64,000 bases of DNA from Bacteroidota bacterium (GTDB lineage: Bacteria; Bacteroidota; Bacteroidia; J057; JADKCL01), in assembly GCA_016718825.1 (NCBI GenBank), contig JADKCL010000003.1, forward strand, positions 62,001-126,000. Direction: 5' to 3'. The stretch's first letter is position 1, and each line of letters opens with the position of its first letter. The notes under the pieces are model-generated. The model was not told the DNA's origin, searched no databases, and was given only the letters and a program-made list of their open reading frames with translations. This document shows, one piece after another, positions 43,483 through 52,874 of the stretch. Made by a program: the position numbers and the translations under genes.

Positions 43483-45216
43483 TGGGAAATAGAATACAAT
43501 ATTGTCTGTCTCTTTTGCTCGTCGTCTGGATGGCACTGCCGACGCAGTCACATTCAGGGTCAAGGCATTGCCGACAAGGTTTGGTTCAATGGCCTGGGCA
43601 GGGCATTTTTTGCGCAGGACCGCTTAAAAGGCGATGTGCTCGAGCAAGACACGACCACCAACCGCAGTTCCAACGGCGGCCACATGCTCTTGGACCTCAA
43701 CATTCACGTGAATCCCAATCCCAAACTTGAAATCAGTTCCATTTTACGCTTTCGCACGGCTTTTGGTGGCTTTTGGGGTGCCGGAACAACCGTGCAATTG
43801 CGGCAACTCTACTTGCGTGGTATCGTCGGTAAAGGCATCCACTACAGTGTGGGCGACCTTTACCTTAAGCAATCACGCTTCACACTTTTCAACAATCGAC
43901 AAGAAGGAACGGTCCATCAAGCATCGATCTTCACGCCTTACTCCGACATCGTGAATTATGAGAATTTCTACCAAGATGAAAATTGGCGCTTGCAGGGTAT
44001 GCAAACCAATTTCACGGTGGAGTTCACGCGTTTCATACGGGCCATCGATTTTGATGGCTTCATTGCCCGTAACCGCGGGGCAGTGTGGCTCGGCAAGCCC
44101 GACGAATTGTTTGCCGGAAGCTCCATCAAATTGCGGCAGAGTAAGGCATTTGACCTCGGATTCAATGCGGTAAACCTTTTTGAAATCGCGTCAACCTCCA
44201 ATGGATCAACCTCGTTTCACAATCCGGTCGGCACCCTCACTGCCAACTACCGCCTCGGAAACGACAGCATGATGGTTGAGTTTTTTGCCGAGGCAGGAAT
44301 GTCAACCTTGCGTCGCTTGGGTGACTCCCTGGCACCGGCCGACCTGAAGGGCAATTTTGTCGAAGGTGGCGTTTCATTGAATTTGCCCAAAAAAGCTTTG
44401 AAGATCCAATTGGCTTACCGCGCCGTGAGTCCAGGCTTTCGCAGCGCGGGGGCGCAAACCAAACGTTTCATGTTTGATGGTAGCAATACGGTATTCCCCA
44501 GGCTCACCGATGCACAAGTGCTCCGGCCGACAAGTGCATTTGACATCCTCGCCGATGACTTGCGCTACAATCAGGCTTTGTCACAGAACCTCATGACCTT
44601 CGATCCCAAATACAACAATTCCACCCCCTATGGCGACGCAACGCCCAACCGGGCTGGCCTGCATCTGCGTGCCGACTACGCGCCCAAGAGCGAGAAAATC
44701 GCCGCAAATCTGGAGCTCGGCATGAGTGGAGAGTTGCAGGGGCAGGGCACATTGCAGCTCAAACGTTTCCTTCTGGGTCGTGTTGGTACGGACGTGAACC
44801 TGCACAAAATGCTCGCTTGGAAGCAGAAATTGGTGCTCACCGCAGGCTTGCGATTTGAGCAGACGCAGCGCGGTGGCGACAGCCTGGAGCAGTTGCGCCT
44901 GACATCATTGCTCGCGGACGTCGGCGTGAGCGCAGAAGTCGTTCAGAACCTTGAAGTGATGATGGGCGTGAAATTATTTCAGGCCCGAGGCAATGAATAT
45001 CTCACCGAAAGGAACAAATACGGTGAATTGGTAGACTTGCCCATCTATTTGGTAAACGAAACGCACGGCATCTATGCTGCGGGTGTGCGTTACAATTTTC
45101 GGGACGATATTTACTTGCAATTGGCCGGTAACTGGATCAATGTCCACGACCGGAATGGTGCGCTGCCCAAGTATCAAATTCAGCGATTTTTACTCGTCTT
45201 CAACATGAATCTGTAG
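43482..45216 (+). CDS. Outer-membrane beta-barrel protein 2 of the glucan locus, frame interrupted once
   Basis: A signal peptide frame (from ATG 43482, MGNRIQYCLSLLLVVWMALPTQS) shifts within CATT at 43551-43554. One base fewer gives QGQGIADKVWFNGLGRAFFAQDRL, which continues into the long frame that otherwise appears to start at a GTG (43636). Repaired length is 577 residues. The body is beta-rich: NIHVNPNPKLEISSILRFR, FWGAGTTVQLRQLYLRGIVG, and a final IYLQLAGNWINVHDRNGALP...FLLVFNMNL. The LxISSILRF-type strands and paired Gly/aromatic turns indicate a barrel similar in style to the first one, without a TonB plug. It probably works with barrel 1 in uptake or display of glucan products. Confidence 0.7.
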
Positions 45217-45220
45217 TCGA

Positions 45221-46222
45221 ATGAAAAAGTCAGTCATATTATTTGCCTTGCCTTGCTTTTTGCTGATGTTGAGCATCTCCGGCTGCAAAACCGACGATTT
45301 CGACGGGCCGGGCCTCAACGATCTCTACGGCGAATTTGACATTTTGGAACCCATGGCGCTGAGCCGCAGCACGGTCGATTTTGCAAATCAGGAGACCGTG
45401 TACTTCACGGCAGCATTTTCCAAAATCATCGACTGGAAAATTGCCATCACGGGTCAGGAAACCGGATCGCAAAAAGTGATCACAGGAAAATCGGCCAAAA
45501 TCGATGTTTCCAACAGCCTTTGGATGGGAAACACGACGGTGTTCCCGATCTTCGGGGCCGAGGCTTGCGACGTCATGATGACCTTTCTCAACGAGCCCGA
45601 TACCTTGCGCACGACGCTCACGATCGCCGCACCCAAGACCAATCCAGGCGTTTTGATCGATAATTTTGAACACGGCCTGAACCCGAATTATGCCAATTGG
45701 GGCATCCATGGCGTGAATTTTTATCCCGATTCGACCGATCATCCTGCAGCTGAAGGCGATTTCTATTTTCGCTTGAATGGCACGGTCAATTGGGATTGGC
45801 TCATCAACAAAATCTCGATTCCGCCATCCGGAGGGGCCACCTATTTCGCTTTGCCCTCCAATCCGAATGACCTGTATTTCAACTGCTTCATATATGGGGA
45901 AAGGGACAAGGCCAATACCTTGCTCAAATTTGAGTTCCGCGAAGACGACAATGGCGATGGGACTTACGATGCCAATTCGGAGGATCGGTACGACTATCAA
46001 ATGAATGTGGACTGGGACGGTTGGCGCCTGTTGAGCTTGGACTACAGTCAATTGGCAACCCCAAGTGATGGTCAGTTTGGCGGTGCAAATGGCAATAAAT
46101 TCCATCAGCCCGACAAAATTCTTTTGCTGGATATTCTCCTGCTTTCCGATCCCAATCTCGGCGAAGCGCGCTCAGATTTGGACTATATGATTTGGACCAC
46201 CGGAGGCGCTCTGAACCCTTGA
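45221..46222 (+). CDS. Lipoprotein with one carbohydrate-binding-like module
   Basis: A 333-residue protein with a lipoprotein signal (lipobox SISGC; mature Cys22 of MKKSVILFALPCFLLMLSISGC). The N-terminal part (about 25-135) is a beta domain with an Ig-like or PKD look (YFTAAFSKIIDWKIAITGQE). The C-terminal part (about 145-333) is a beta-sandwich beginning GVLIDNFEHGLNPNYANWGIHG and ending with DKILLLDILLLSDPNLGEARSDLDYMIWTTGG, like the CBM11/galactose-binding-like modules in the two genes that follow. It lies 4 bases after barrel 2. It is probably exposed at the outer surface as a glycan-binding lipoprotein. There is no SusD-type helical domain. Confidence 0.7.
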   Translation: MKKSVILFALPCFLLMLSISGCKTDDFDGPGLNDLYGEFDILEPMALSRSTVDFANQETVYFTAAFSKIIDWKIAITGQETGSQKVITGKSAKIDVSNSLWMGNTTVFPIFGAEACDVMMTFLNEPDTLRTTLTIAAPKTNPGVLIDNFEHGLNPNYANWGIHGVNFYPDSTDHPAAEGDFYFRLNGTVNWDWLINKISIPPSGGATYFALPSNPNDLYFNCFIYGERDKANTLLKFEFREDDNGDGTYDANSEDRYDYQMNVDWDGWRLLSLDYSQLATPSDGQFGGANGNKFHQPDKILLLDILLLSDPNLGEARSDLDYMIWTTGGALNP

Positions 46223-46245
46223 AATCAGTCAAGAAAATATTGCAG

Positions 46246-47469
46246 ATGTTAGTTCTTCGCAGGCGAAGTTGTGCATTTGCCGTGGCTTGCTTGTTGATCA
46301 CTTCCTGCCTGCTTCCCTCCTGCGCGAGTCTCAAAGAATTGAGCCTTTATGACAACCAAGGCGTTCCGTTGCCGGGGATCAAGGGGTTCACCATGACCGA
46401 TCTCTACCACGACGGAGTCTCCTCCGAAATGTGGGGTGTTGAGGACGTCGCCTGTAAATTGGTCGAAAAAACAGAAAAAACCGCCTTTCAAGGCACATCT
46501 TCCCTCCATTTGAAATGGGACCGCACTGCGGCAGGTTGCCCTTGGATCGGCTTCGGCATCGGCTGGGCCAATTGGTTGGGCAAGGACTTGGGAGGTATTA
46601 TGGATACCGCAGCGATCCAGTTTTATGCAAGAGTGGACACCGGCACCATCAATTATATCCCGATTGTGTTTTTGCTCGAAGGTTATGACGGAAAGCAAAC
46701 CGCCTCTGTGATGAATCCGTTGGGCATTGAAGGTGGTAAGATCGGGCAGAACTGGACGAAAGTGAGGATACCTTTGAGCTCTTTTGACTACCGTAAGAGC
46801 GGTATCGAATTGAGCAATATCAAACAATTGCTCATGCAGTTTGAGGGCATCGCCGATGTGTACATCGATGAAATGACCATCGTGCCCTTCAAAAGCGAAT
46901 TTGGCCGTGAGGAGACCAACCTGACTGTCGTTCACGATGCATGTCCGCGCAGTTTGTTTTCAGACGCCCTGCCGCATGCTTGGGGTATCAATCCGCTGTA
47001 TTGCCGCAATTTCACCATGGACTCCACGCAATTCAAGGCTGGATTTGCTTCCGTTCGGGTGGAAGTGGCCCCGCAAAAAAATGGATGCACGTGGAATGAA
47101 ATGGGTTTCAACTGGAACAATTGGTTGTACAACGACATCAGCCTGCTCAAAGCAACGGCTGCTTTGCAATTGTACGTGAAGCCCGCGAACGGCAATCAAA
47201 TGCCTGTTGTGAAACTGGGATTCGAAGACTATAGCAACCATACGGCTTGGGTCGAGTTATCTGAAATCTACAGCGCAAATGCCACATTCGGCCCCGATTG
47301 GACCCAAGTCTTGATCCCATTGCGGCAATTTCCCTTTTTGGAAAACAAAGTCGAGCTCACCGAAATCAAAGCATTGAAAATCGCCGTCGAAGGAGAATCA
47401 GCCTTTAATATCGACGAAATCAGCTTGGTTGAATTCCGGGGAAACCCCAAAAATCCATTTGGTAAATGA
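46246..47469 (+). CDS. Lipoprotein with two CBM11-like modules
   Basis: Chosen start ATG 46246 gives the lipoprotein signal MLVLRRRSCAFAVACLLITSCLLPSC (lipobox LLPSC). A TTG at 46219, overlapping the stop of the previous gene, is possible. The 407-residue product has two similar modules of about 180 residues: the first with FQGTSSLHLKWDRTAAGCPWIGFGIGWANWLGKDL and SNIKQLLMQFEGIADVYIDEM, the second with FKAGFASVRVEVAP, MGFNWNNWLYNDI and LTEIKALKIAVEGESAFNIDEI (all quoted in part). A conserved (S/A)xxLKxxxE...(Y/F)(N/I)DE ending is the CBM11/CIA30-like form that binds beta-glucans in other systems. It has no catalytic motif; it is a binding protein. Confidence 0.72.
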   Translation: MLVLRRRSCAFAVACLLITSCLLPSCASLKELSLYDNQGVPLPGIKGFTMTDLYHDGVSSEMWGVEDVACKLVEKTEKTAFQGTSSLHLKWDRTAAGCPWIGFGIGWANWLGKDLGGIMDTAAIQFYARVDTGTINYIPIVFLLEGYDGKQTASVMNPLGIEGGKIGQNWTKVRIPLSSFDYRKSGIELSNIKQLLMQFEGIADVYIDEMTIVPFKSEFGREETNLTVVHDACPRSLFSDALPHAWGINPLYCRNFTMDSTQFKAGFASVRVEVAPQKNGCTWNEMGFNWNNWLYNDISLLKATAALQLYVKPANGNQMPVVKLGFEDYSNHTAWVELSEIYSANATFGPDWTQVLIPLRQFPFLENKVELTEIKALKIAVEGESAFNIDEISLVEFRGNPKNPFGK

Positions 47470-47491
47470 TCGAATTGAAACAGATAGTGTT

Positions 47492-48826
47492 ATGAGAAAA
47501 CAACTACTACTTCTAGCTTTCTGCTTTTTGGCCACTACATGGGCATCTGCGCAGGTCACCTATGACAATTTTGAAAATCAACGCAGGGTCTATTATGACT
47601 TTGTGCACGGTACCCTCGATCAATTCAGCAGCAATCCTGACACCACTGGCGCGAATAGCAGCGAAGTTTGCGGAAAATACATACGCAACGCCGCTGAACA
47701 GTATGACGTGCTCGTGATTGTGCCCGGCGGATTGATGAACGATGTTTCGGGATATGTCGCTGGCACAAAGACCATGAGCGTCATGGTTTACAGCCCTGCA
47801 GCCGGCATTCCGGTCCAAATCACACTGGAAGACTCCGCTGCCGCTGGACCTACCAACTATCCAACCGGTCGCCACAGCGTCTACCTTGCGACGACCACCG
47901 TTGCCAATCAATGGGAGACCCTGACATTTGCCTTTGACAACCGCCCCGACCCATCCGTCTCCAATACAGCGGTGACTTCCTTGATTCTGCTCTTCAATCC
48001 GGGCACGAACACCAACGCGACGTATTATTTCGACGAACTGATGGGTCCGGAATTCAACGATCCATGTGCAGGTGTTGCCTTGGATCCCCTCACGGAATTC
48101 GAAGATTTTGACTGCCACCGCAACCTCTTCTACGAATACCGCCAAGGCTGGCTCACCGAGGAGCCCAATCCAGTGACAAGCGGTGCCAACACCAGTCCTT
48201 ATGCCGGTAAGTATGCCCGTAATCCAGACATCGGCGGCACCGACGTGATCGTGGCTCGATTGGCTGGCACCCTCGACCTGACCACCCACAACCAAGTGAA
48301 AATGATGGTCTATGGTGACACCGCCAATGTCGTCGTCTCCTTGCAAAACGGCACCACTGAAATCCTTGCGGCAAGTGCCCGCATCACACAGCCCAATACT
48401 TGGGAGGAACTCACATTTGATTTCAGTCCGATTACGAACTATGTCGGCATCGACCATGCGGTCGTGCTATTCGATCCAGGCAGCATCGATTTTGACATTT
48501 TCTGGTTTGACAATTTCAGGCTCAACGGCTTCCAATTGGTGGGCACGGAAAATGCGCAAAACGCTCCCTTGGTGCATGCAGGCATGTTCCCCAATCCGAC
48601 CAATGGCCGCGCATCGCTGGATTTCAGCCTGCGCAAAAGCGCTGAGGTGCAATGGTCGCTGCGTGATCTTCAAGGACGCACGCTGCTGTCCCAAACCGCG
48701 GGCCGCATGGGTGCTGGCAGCCACACCTTGCCCCTGGATGCAACCACGCTTGCGCCCGGTGTATACATGTGGACCTTGCAAGTCGATGGCAGTCAGCAGA
48801 GTGGAAAGCTCGTGATCGCACAATGA
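47492..48826 (+). CDS. Type IX-secreted protein with two binding modules
   Basis: Start ATG 47492 gives the signal peptide MRKQLLLLAFCFLATTWASA. The 444-residue product has two beta-sandwich modules in tandem (about 22-190 and 200-355), each with a VYYDFVHGTLDQFSSNPDTTGAN/LFYEYRQGWLTEEPNPVTSGAN start (quoted in part) and a TYYFDEL/IFWFDNF end, close to CBM-like jelly rolls in the four-module protein at 52875. The last 75 residues (MFPNPTNGRASLDFSL... APGVYMWTLQVDG) form a type IX secretion C-terminal sorting domain. It is exported through the type IX system and anchored or released at the cell surface as a glucan-binding protein. The stop overlaps the next start. Confidence 0.75.
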   Translation: MRKQLLLLAFCFLATTWASAQVTYDNFENQRRVYYDFVHGTLDQFSSNPDTTGANSSEVCGKYIRNAAEQYDVLVIVPGGLMNDVSGYVAGTKTMSVMVYSPAAGIPVQITLEDSAAAGPTNYPTGRHSVYLATTTVANQWETLTFAFDNRPDPSVSNTAVTSLILLFNPGTNTNATYYFDELMGPEFNDPCAGVALDPLTEFEDFDCHRNLFYEYRQGWLTEEPNPVTSGANTSPYAGKYARNPDIGGTDVIVARLAGTLDLTTHNQVKMMVYGDTANVVVSLQNGTTEILAASARITQPNTWEELTFDFSPITNYVGIDHAVVLFDPGSIDFDIFWFDNFRLNGFQLVGTENAQNAPLVHAGMFPNPTNGRASLDFSLRKSAEVQWSLRDLQGRTLLSQTAGRMGAGSHTLPLDATTLAPGVYMWTLQVDGSQQSGKLVIAQ

Positions 48827-50118
48827 AAAAAGCGTTGAAATTATTAGGGTTGGTGACCGGGCTTCTATTTGGAAGCCCGGGTCATCCGCTCCTGCAAGCA
48901 CAATCAGGTGCCATTCCCGTCACCCTGAAGGTAGACAACGGGAATTGGAGCTTGTACCGCGAAGGGAAGCCCTACTATGTCAACGGCGCCGGCGGACAAA
49001 CGGAGCTCGACAAAGTCGTTGCCTGTGGCGGCAACACGATCCGCACCTGGAGCGACGACAACGCGGGCAAAATTTTGGATGAAGCGCAAGCGCGCGGCCT
49101 CACGGTTTGCCTCGGCCTTTGGGTCGGGCACGAGCGCCATGGATTTGATTACAACGACAAATATGCCGTCGCAGGGCAATTGGAAAAATTCCGCGAGACT
49201 GTGACCCGCTACAAGGACCATCCCGCGCTGCTCATGTGGGCAGTGGGCAATGAAATGGACCTGTTTTACAAAAACTTCAAGGTTTGGCCTGCGGTGGAGC
49301 AGATTGCCAAGATGATCAAGCAAATCGACCCCAACCATCCGACAATGACGGTCACAGCGGGAATCGACGTCGCTGAGGTGCAAATGATTCGCGAGCAATG
49401 CCCTTCGATTGATATCCTCGGCGTGAACACCTATGGCGACATCGGAAATGTGCCCGACAAAATCCGCAGCTTCGGCTGGCGTGGCCCCTATATGATCACC
49501 GAGTGGGGCCCAAACGGCCACTGGGAAAGTCCGAAATATGAATGGGGCGCAGCCCGTGAGCAAACCGGGGCAGAGAAAGCCGACATTTACCTCGAACGCT
49601 ATCAGAAGTACATTGCCGCCGACAAGACGCTGAGTATCGGCTCCTTTGTGTTTTTGTGGGGCAACAAGCAGGAAACGACCGCCACTTGGTATGGGCTGTT
49701 CCTGAAATCGGGAGAACCGACCGAGGCTATCGACGTGCTGCAATATGCGTGGAGCGGCGCATGGCCGAGTAACCGCGCGCCGCGCGTGAGCGGCATGACC
49801 ATTGACGGCAAACCCCACCGCGAAAACATTTACCTCGTACCCGGCAAAACGTATGAGGCCGTGGTCGATGCCGTTGATCCCGAAAACAGACCAATGCAGA
49901 TCAAATGGGAATTTATTCCTGAAAGTACGGAAACCAAGGCTGGCGGCGATTTCGAGAAGGCACCTGAAGCAGTCGATGGTTTGATCCTCTCACAAGATGG
50001 AAACAAGCTGCAGTTCAAGGCGCCGAGAGAAGCCGGGGCCTACCGCTTGTATATCGTGGCCAAAGACGATGCTGGCAAAGTCGGCATTATGAATACACCC
50101 TTTTTCGTAAAACGATGA
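48823..50118 (+). CDS. Clan GH-A glycosidase (GH2/GH5/GH158-like TIM barrel)
   Basis: A 431-residue secreted enzyme (signal peptide about residues 1-26, MKKALKLLGLVTGLLFGSPG...). The TIM barrel carries the retaining clan GH-A pair: the acid/base Glu144 in MWAVGNEMDLFY and the nucleophile Glu227 in YMITEWGPNG. Around them are FRETVTRYKDHPALL and NTYGD. After about residue 330 there is an Ig-like domain. The layout, with GH16 and GH3 in the same locus, fits a GH158- or GH2-type endo- or exo-beta-glucanase; I cannot separate the families by eye. There is no type IX sorting domain, so it may stay in the periplasm. The ATG overlaps the previous stop. Confidence 0.78.
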   Translation: MKKALKLLGLVTGLLFGSPGHPLLQAQSGAIPVTLKVDNGNWSLYREGKPYYVNGAGGQTELDKVVACGGNTIRTWSDDNAGKILDEAQARGLTVCLGLWVGHERHGFDYNDKYAVAGQLEKFRETVTRYKDHPALLMWAVGNEMDLFYKNFKVWPAVEQIAKMIKQIDPNHPTMTVTAGIDVAEVQMIREQCPSIDILGVNTYGDIGNVPDKIRSFGWRGPYMITEWGPNGHWESPKYEWGAAREQTGAEKADIYLERYQKYIAADKTLSIGSFVFLWGNKQETTATWYGLFLKSGEPTEAIDVLQYAWSGAWPSNRAPRVSGMTIDGKPHRENIYLVPGKTYEAVVDAVDPENRPMQIKWEFIPESTETKAGGDFEKAPEAVDGLILSQDGNKLQFKAPREAGAYRLYIVAKDDAGKVGIMNTPFFVKR

Positions 50119-50125
50119 ATTGCGT

Positions 50126-52171
50126 ATGTTGAAGTATAAGCTGTTGGGTTTGTTGTTTTTGGGCTTGGCATTCAGTGCCATCGGGCAGAATGTTACTTTC
50201 AGGGTCGACATGCGCAATGAGAATGTCGCAGGTCAAGTGCGCCTCACTGGAGGCTTTGTAGACTGGTATGATGGCATGCTCGAAATGAGCGACCTGAACA
50301 ACGACGATGTCTATGAAATCACCCTGCAGCTTCTCCCCGGCCAATACGAATACAAATTTCTGAATGGAAATTGGTCAGGCACAGAACTTTTGACGAGCCC
50401 GACGGCTGCTTATTGCACCAAAAGCTCGAATGGCAATACCAACCGAATCTTGCAACTCGGGCAAAATGATACGATTTTGCCAGTCGTCTGCTTCGATTCC
50501 TGCATGGCTTGCGGCCCATTCACGGCACCCGCTGTAGTGAACGTCACCTATCAAGTCGACATGACGGCCTTGGGCAGTGGCGCAACGTATGTCACGGGCA
50601 ACAGCCTCGACAACTGGTGTGGCAACTGCATCCTCATGTCGGACGTCAACAATGACCTCATTTACGAAGTAACCCGCCCATTGGCCCCTGGCATGCATGA
50701 ATTCAAGTACACGCGCAATGGTTGGACGACTGCTGAAGCCTTCTCTCCTGGTGCGCCTTGTACGGTCACCAATTTCAATTTCACGAATCGCTCGGTGTAC
50801 GTGCCCATGGGTGCGGGTGCCATTACGCTCCCCGCCTCCCCCTGGAACGGCTGCCCCCCACACGATGTCAATATGTACTTGGAGGTCGACATGAGCCAAA
50901 CTGTCGTTGCACCAGCCGGCGTGTTTGTTGCCGGAAATTTCAACAATTGGAGTACGACCGCCTCGCCACTCAAGGACCTTGGGCATGGAATCTGGGGCAT
51001 CAATGTCGTCGCCAAAGCGGGAGACAGCCTGCGGTATCATTTCCTGAACGGCGCGACGGCAGAAGTCGTGCCTGTCGCATGCAATGATGGCAATGGCGAA
51101 CGCCTGCAAATTGTACCTGACGCGACGCCGCGCATGGCTGCAGAATGCTTTGGTGGTTGCGGTCCATGCCAGGATGCGCGCTACCTCCTTTGGTCAGATG
51201 AGTTTGACGGCCCCAACATCGATGCCAGCAAATGGAATTATGACATCGGAAACGGTGTCGGGGGCTGGGGCAATACCGAGCAGCAGTTTTACACGGCAAG
51301 CCCTGACAATGCCAGCATTGTCAACGGCAATCTTGAAATTACCGCTCGCTTGCAAAGCCTTTCCGGCTTTTCCTACACCTCTGCACGCATGACGACGCGT
51401 GGAAAGGGCGATTTCACTTACGGACGCATCGAAGCAAGTTTGAAATCTCCCAAAACCCAGGCGATATGGCCCGCTTTCTGGTTGTTGCCCACCGATCAAG
51501 TTTATGGCGGATGGCCCAGCAGTGGAGAAATTGATGTTTTTGAGCTCATCGGCAGTGCCCCGGACCGTGCCCATGGCACGATTCACTACGGCCCCGCACC
51601 GGGTGCAGGACACTTCATGGATGGCAGCTATTACGATCTGCCAGGCGCAGACGACTACGCAGATGGTTTCCATGTTTATGCGATCGAATGGGAACCCAAT
51701 GAAATTCGCTGGTACATGGACTCGGTGTTGTATCACTCGGTGAGCCCATGGGAGATTTCTCCTGCCGATTGGCCTTTTGACCAGAACATGCACATCCTCC
51801 TCAATGTTGCGGTGGGCGGCTATTGGCCCGGCTACCCCAATGGCAGCACGCAATTGCCGCAAACGATGACGGTCGAGTATGTGCGGGTCTACAGTTCTAC
51901 ACCCTTGGCGACCACCGAACCCACGGTCGAGCCAATGCTGCAGGTCTACCCCAATCCCTCCAACGGCACTTTCCAATTGGACTTGGGAATCGAACCCAAG
52001 GGCGCTGTCAGCATGGCAGTTTTGGATTTGCAGGGGCGTGTTGTGCTCACTCAAAACCTGCGTACGCGGCAATCTAGTTTTGAGCTGAAGGATCAAGCCG
52101 CCGGGATCTACTTTTTGCGGGTAGATGGTCAGAAAGGCAATGTGATCAAGAAATTGGTGCTGGTCGATTGA
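50126..52171 (+). CDS. GH16 laminarinase-type endo-beta-glucanase with three N-terminal binding modules and T9SS domain
   Basis: Start ATG 50126 (signal MLKYKLLGLLFLGLAFSAIG); 681 residues. Three beta-sandwich repeats (about 21-130, 135-245 and 250-350) of the VTFRVDM/VTYQVDM/MYLEVDM type with (L)PG.(Y/H)E(Y/F)K(F/Y) motifs resemble CBM20/48-like modules. The GH16 domain follows (WSDEFDGPNIDASKWNYDIG). Its retaining signature is SGEIDVFELIG, with Glu468 the nucleophile, Asp470 and Glu473 the acid/base. The extra residue between Asp and Glu (E-x-D-x-x-E) is the laminarinase/beta-1,3(4)-glucanase form. The last 75 residues (VYPNPSNGTFQLDL... AAGIYFLRVDG) are a type IX sorting domain. It is exported to the surface to cut beta-1,3-glucan. 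It is the last gene of the operon. Confidence 0.92.
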   Translation: MLKYKLLGLLFLGLAFSAIGQNVTFRVDMRNENVAGQVRLTGGFVDWYDGMLEMSDLNNDDVYEITLQLLPGQYEYKFLNGNWSGTELLTSPTAAYCTKSSNGNTNRILQLGQNDTILPVVCFDSCMACGPFTAPAVVNVTYQVDMTALGSGATYVTGNSLDNWCGNCILMSDVNNDLIYEVTRPLAPGMHEFKYTRNGWTTAEAFSPGAPCTVTNFNFTNRSVYVPMGAGAITLPASPWNGCPPHDVNMYLEVDMSQTVVAPAGVFVAGNFNNWSTTASPLKDLGHGIWGINVVAKAGDSLRYHFLNGATAEVVPVACNDGNGERLQIVPDATPRMAAECFGGCGPCQDARYLLWSDEFDGPNIDASKWNYDIGNGVGGWGNTEQQFYTASPDNASIVNGNLEITARLQSLSGFSYTSARMTTRGKGDFTYGRIEASLKSPKTQAIWPAFWLLPTDQVYGGWPSSGEIDVFELIGSAPDRAHGTIHYGPAPGAGHFMDGSYYDLPGADDYADGFHVYAIEWEPNEIRWYMDSVLYHSVSPWEISPADWPFDQNMHILLNVAVGGYWPGYPNGSTQLPQTMTVEYVRVYSSTPLATTEPTVEPMLQVYPNPSNGTFQLDLGIEPKGAVSMAVLDLQGRVVLTQNLRTRQSSFELKDQAAGIYFLRVDGQKGNVIKKLVLVD

Positions 52172-52216
52172 GGCTGGCGAATTGGGAAATGGGATTTGAC
52201 AATTTAGTAGAGTGTG

Positions 52217-52741
52217 CTACAAGGCAACTTCTTTGTTTGGCCTGTTGCGAATCATAGCTAGATATTCTTGGGCCGCCATTTCGAAGATATCAGCATCCAT
52301 TCCATCTGACTCACTTCGAGGATCACTATCGTCGTTGTGGTTGATCAGAGCCAGTCAAACGACCAATCCGATGAAGGGGTGCCTCCCCAAAGTGCGTTAT
52401 TCGCAGGAAAAGCTCATCGTTGGAGGAAAAAAGGAGGCCAAGTTCGTCCTGAACTGCTTCACGCTTAGGGTCAGAATGTGATATGAGAAGCTTCCTTCAT
52501 TGGCCTGCACAAGACTGAGATTTTCTAAACCATTGTAATGGACATCATCAGGTTTGCCTTTGACAAGTCTTGAAAGTCCAATGAACAATAGATTCGTGCC
52601 CCTTGCCCTGGCAAAGTCCAATTGAGAAAAGGCGCAGAATCGAATCAAAAAAGACAAGCCATTACCAATCAAAGAACATTCAGGAGCAAATCCCCTATTC
52701 CGGGGGTTCCAGAAGATACCCAATTGGACCTTGATTATCAA
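52217..52741 (-). pseudogene. Possible decayed or frameshifted gene
   Basis: This 703-base gap (52172-52874) has no intact gene, but minus-strand segments read like protein in different frames: an open stretch from 52741 (IKVQLGIFWNPRN...GLENLSLVQANEG), then SNDELFLRITHFGEAPLHR in a second frame, then LINHNDDSDPRSESDGMDAD continuing to EYLAMIRNRPNKEVAL with a TAG at 52217. Two frameshifts would join them. No family is recognised. It could be a degraded gene or another case of indel errors in the sequence. Confidence 0.35.
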
Positions 52742-52823
52742 GGAAACTGGAAACAGGTTGTCAAATAGATATCTTCGAAAACCGATGTTGACTGTAGTCC
52801 AAGTCCCGGTTTATAAAAAAGAA

Positions 52824-52852
52824 AAGGCGCAGCGGAATGAGTCGCTGCGCCT
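52824..52852 (-). terminator. Terminator of the four-module surface protein gene
   Basis: An 11-bp stem (AAGGCGCAGCG with CGCTGCGCCTT) and an 8-base loop; read on the minus strand it is followed by TTCTTTTTT. It lies 22 bases after the stop at 52875. Confidence 0.85.
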
Positions 52853-52874
52853 TCCAAAATATTCAAAAACTCAA

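Noticed and set aside
43479..43730. A separate small secreted protein before barrel 2
   Set aside because: Only its first 24 residues (a signal peptide) are protein-like; the rest is Arg/His/Gln-rich out-of-frame reading of the barrel gene.
52212..52481. An 89-codon plus-strand frame
   Set aside because: No signal, ribosome site or protein-like pattern; the opposite strand reads better over most of the stretch.
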